A stretch of DNA of 64,000 nucleotides from Streptomyces luomodiensis. Lineage in GTDB: Bacteria; Actinomycetota; Actinomycetes; Streptomycetales; Streptomycetaceae. The stretch lies in NCBI RefSeq assembly GCF_031679605.1, contig NZ_CP117522.1:4836001-4900000 (forward strand), in the 5' to 3' direction. Within the stretch, counting starts at the first letter, position 1; each line of letters starts with the position of its first letter. A program made the translations under genes and the position numbers. Positions 62,138-64,000 of this stretch are shown here, one piece after another. The notes under the pieces were generated by a model that was given only the letters and a program-made list of their open reading frames with translations, was not told the origin of the DNA and did no database searches.

Positions 62138-62830
62138 ATGAGCATGCTGACCCCTCCAGGCATGGGCGGAAAGTACCGCATTACGGGCGATCGCTATCCG
62201 CGGATGAGCCGACCCCGGAACCGCAGGCGGCTGGTCTTCGCCGCGTTCGGCTCGGTCCTGGCGCTCGGCCTGGTGGGCTGGGGAACGCTTCAGCTCATCG
62301 ACGTCTTCTCCGGCGACGGCGACGGCCAGACGGTCCGCGCGGGACACGGCACCGGGGACTGCGAGCGCGGCGACAAGCGCCCCGACGAGAACGCGAAGCC
62401 CGGTCGGGGCGACAGCGGCCAGAGCGGCAACAGCGGCCGTACGGGCGGGAAGCTGCCGAAGCCCGCCCAGATCACGGTCAACGTCTACAACGCGACCACG
62501 CGCTCCGGCCTCGCCAAGAACACCGCGGACGAGCTGAAGAAGCGCGGCTTCAAGATCGGCAAGGTGGGCAACGCCCCGGCCGAGTACGACAAGAAGGTCA
62601 AGGCTTCCGGGATACTGCTCGGCGCCCCGGGCGCCGACGACGGGGCGTTCAACGTGCTCGGCACCCAGCTCGACGGGGCCCAGACCAAGAACGACGCGCG
62701 GGACGGCAAGGACATCGACCTGATCATCGGCAGCGGTTTCAAGAACCTGGTCAAGCAGAAGGACGCCGAGAAGGCTCTGGCCGCCCTGGCCAAGCCCTCA
62801 CCCACGCCCTCCGGCACGCCCTGCCGCTGA
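62138..62830 (+). CDS. LytR C-terminal domain membrane protein
   Basis: 230 residues: a basic cytoplasmic start, one membrane helix (about 32-54), a charged linker with GDSGQSGNSGRTGG, then a LytR_C domain (QITVNVYNATTRSGLAKNTADELKKRGF). The domain occurs in cell-wall enzymes that attach glycopolymers, but the catalytic LCP domain is absent. A single cysteine in DCERGDK lies after the helix. ATG at 62138. Confidence 0.87.
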   Translation: MSMLTPPGMGGKYRITGDRYPRMSRPRNRRRLVFAAFGSVLALGLVGWGTLQLIDVFSGDGDGQTVRAGHGTGDCERGDKRPDENAKPGRGDSGQSGNSGRTGGKLPKPAQITVNVYNATTRSGLAKNTADELKKRGFKIGKVGNAPAEYDKKVKASGILLGAPGADDGAFNVLGTQLDGAQTKNDARDGKDIDLIIGSGFKNLVKQKDAEKALAALAKPSPTPSGTPCR

Positions 62831-62860
62831 ACCGTCGTAGAGCGCCTGGCAGGAGGGTGG

Positions 62861-63496
62861 TCAGCCGGCGGTCCCGTACATCCGGTCGCCCGCGTCGCCC
62901 AGACCGGGCACGATGTACCCCTGCTCGTTGAGCCGCTCGTCGATGGACGAGGTGACCACCGTCACCGGCGCGCCCGCCAGCTCGCGCTCCATGAGCTCGA
63001 CGCCCTCGGGCGCCGCCAGCAGACACAGCGCGGTCACATCGTCGGCGCCCCGCGATATCAGCTCATTGATCGCCGCGACCAGCGTCCCGCCGGTGGCGAG
63101 CATCGGGTCCAGGACGTACACCTGACGGCCGGAGAGGTCCTCGGGCATCCGGGTGGCGTAGGTGGACGCCTGGAGCGTCTCCTCGTCGCGGATCATGCCC
63201 AGGAAGCCGACCTCGGCGGTGGGCAGCAGCCGCACCATGCCGTCGAGCATCCCGAGACCGGCCCGCAGGATCGGCACCACCATGGGACGCGGATGGGACA
63301 GCCGCACCCCGGTCGTGCTCGTCACCGGGGTCTCGATGTCGACCTGTTCGGTGCGCACATCGCGCGTGGCCTCGTACGCGAGCAGGGTCACCAGCTCGTC
63401 GGCGAGCCGCCGGAAGGTGGGGGAGTCGGTGCGCTTGTCGCGCAGCGTCGTGAGTTTGTGCGCCACCAGCGGGTGGTCGACGACGTGGATCCGCAT
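62861..63496 (-). CDS. upp: Uracil phosphoribosyltransferase
   Basis: 211 residues. Salvages uracil to UMP with PRPP. PRPP motif [17 protein letters not shown] and uracil-binding end [19 protein letters not shown] are intact. ATG at 63496 ([20 protein letters not shown]) is the usual start. Convergent with the LytR_C gene, 30 bases apart. Confidence 0.96.
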   Translation of the reverse strand: MRIHVVDHPLVAHKLTTLRDKRTDSPTFRRLADELVTLLAYEATRDVRTEQVDIETPVTSTTGVRLSHPRPMVVPILRAGLGMLDGMVRLLPTAEVGFLGMIRDEETLQASTYATRMPEDLSGRQVYVLDPMLATGGTLVAAINELISRGADDVTALCLLAAPEGVELMERELAGAPVTVVTSSIDERLNEQGYIVPGLGDAGDRMYGTAG

Positions 63497-63708
63497 GGCA
63501 ACGACACTAACCGAGCCCCCGGGGCCCAGCTGCCCCCGGAGCCCGGCTGTCCTCGGAGCCCGGCTGCCGCCGTGACCTCCCGCGCGCCTCCCGTGCGCTC
63601 CACCGTCTGCCGCCGTACTGGCATCAAACCGCCGTTTCGGGGGAAAGTGGGCAAGAGCGCCCCGGCGGCCCCCGGGGCGATACCTCGGCCCCGAGGAGTG
63701 ATGTGACC

Positions 63709-63882
63709 ATGGCCGACGCGACCGCGCAGGAGACGGAGTCCGCCGCGGACCGCCGCCGCCGTCGCGACCGCTTCCTGCGCGCACTGAACGAGGCCAGGGC
63801 GGTACGGAACCGGGTGCGTCCCCAGCAGGCCCGCGCCGCCCGGATGCGCCGGGCGATACACATGCGGACGTTCTCCTGGTGA
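63709..63882 (+). CDS. Small basic protein
   Basis: 57 residues, arginine-rich in the middle ([27 protein letters not shown]) and ending [14 protein letters not shown] lies about 10 bases before the ATG. Host-like codon use. Unknown function; possibly nucleic-acid binding by charge alone. Confidence 0.6.
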   Translation: MADATAQETESAADRRRRRDRFLRALNEARAVRNRVRPQQARAARMRRAIHMRTFSW

Positions 63883-64000
63883 GCCCTGGAGGGCTCCCAC
63901 CGAACCGCCGGAGAGGGTTTCCGCGCGTTTCGTTTCCGTCCGCGTGAGCCACATCTCTTTGGACTGGTGCACGACGCAGCGCGGAAGACCTCTCGCGAAG
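63883..64000. other. Right edge, no gene seen
   Basis: 118 bases after the small basic ORF, beginning with the small hairpin GAGCCC-TGGA-GGGCTC. No supported ORF; a promoter for a gene beyond the window is possible. Confidence 0.35.

Noticed and set aside
63388..63972. A 194-codon minus-strand ORF at the right edge
   Set aside because: It is out of frame with upp and antisense to the small basic ORF, and no domain is seen.

Overview
The window is high-G+C actinobacterial chromosome, almost certainly Streptomyces. The evidence is a strong G/C third-position bias, a two-domain geosmin synthase, an NsdA-like HTH/TPR regulator, DUF1992 and TerB/TerD family genes, a parS site, and housekeeping blocks in streptomycete order (asd-ask, DUF5063-recR-ybaB-dnaX-ffs-tRNA-Ser, upp). 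The parS site and core genes suggest the oriC-proximal core rather than an arm. That placement is inference.

Layout. 0.6-13.1 kb: a regulator, two unknown genes, a MazG-like/membrane-protein pair, terD, a decayed flavin oxidoreductase, DUF1992, two VOC proteins, a P450, an NTF2-like protein, an S9 peptidase and SURF1. 13.3-23.3 kb (minus strand, then a tRNA): an ECF sigma factor coupled to a membrane protein, asd and ask (internal beta start), DUF5063, recR, ybaB, dnaX, the SRP RNA and tRNA-Ser(GGA).

23.25-36.58 kb: an integrative conjugative element of the pSAM2 type (AICE), bounded by 56-bp direct repeats of the tRNA-Ser 3' half. It carries int, xis, a rolling-circle rep gene, spd-like spread genes (one frameshifted), an FtsK-like tra, a KorSA-like GntR repressor with several matching operators, a pif-like Nudix gene and a HATPase. 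Beyond these lie a complete IS4-family insertion with an 8-bp target duplication, a large palindrome, and an AT-rich P-loop ATPase gene as foreign cargo. Just outside attR is the 3' stump of a second integrase, so the site has been used more than once.

36.9-64 kb: a DHFR-like protein, a CPBP protease, a hydrolase with a divergent HTH regulator, parS, a two-component system facing an FtsX-type ABC exporter, a SpoIIE-like phosphatase, IclR, SRPBCC, a D-amino-acid dehydrogenase with an amidase, geosmin synthase, a membrane acyltransferase, terB, an M56/BlaI pair, a second P450, an SDR/DUF2867 protein, a VapB-like orphan, a LytR_C protein, upp and a small basic ORF.

Two patterns cross gene boundaries. 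terD and terB share the inverted repeat TCTACA-N4-TGTAGA at nearly the same distance from their start codons. Five unrelated genes end in short tandem repeats whose unit contains the stop codon.
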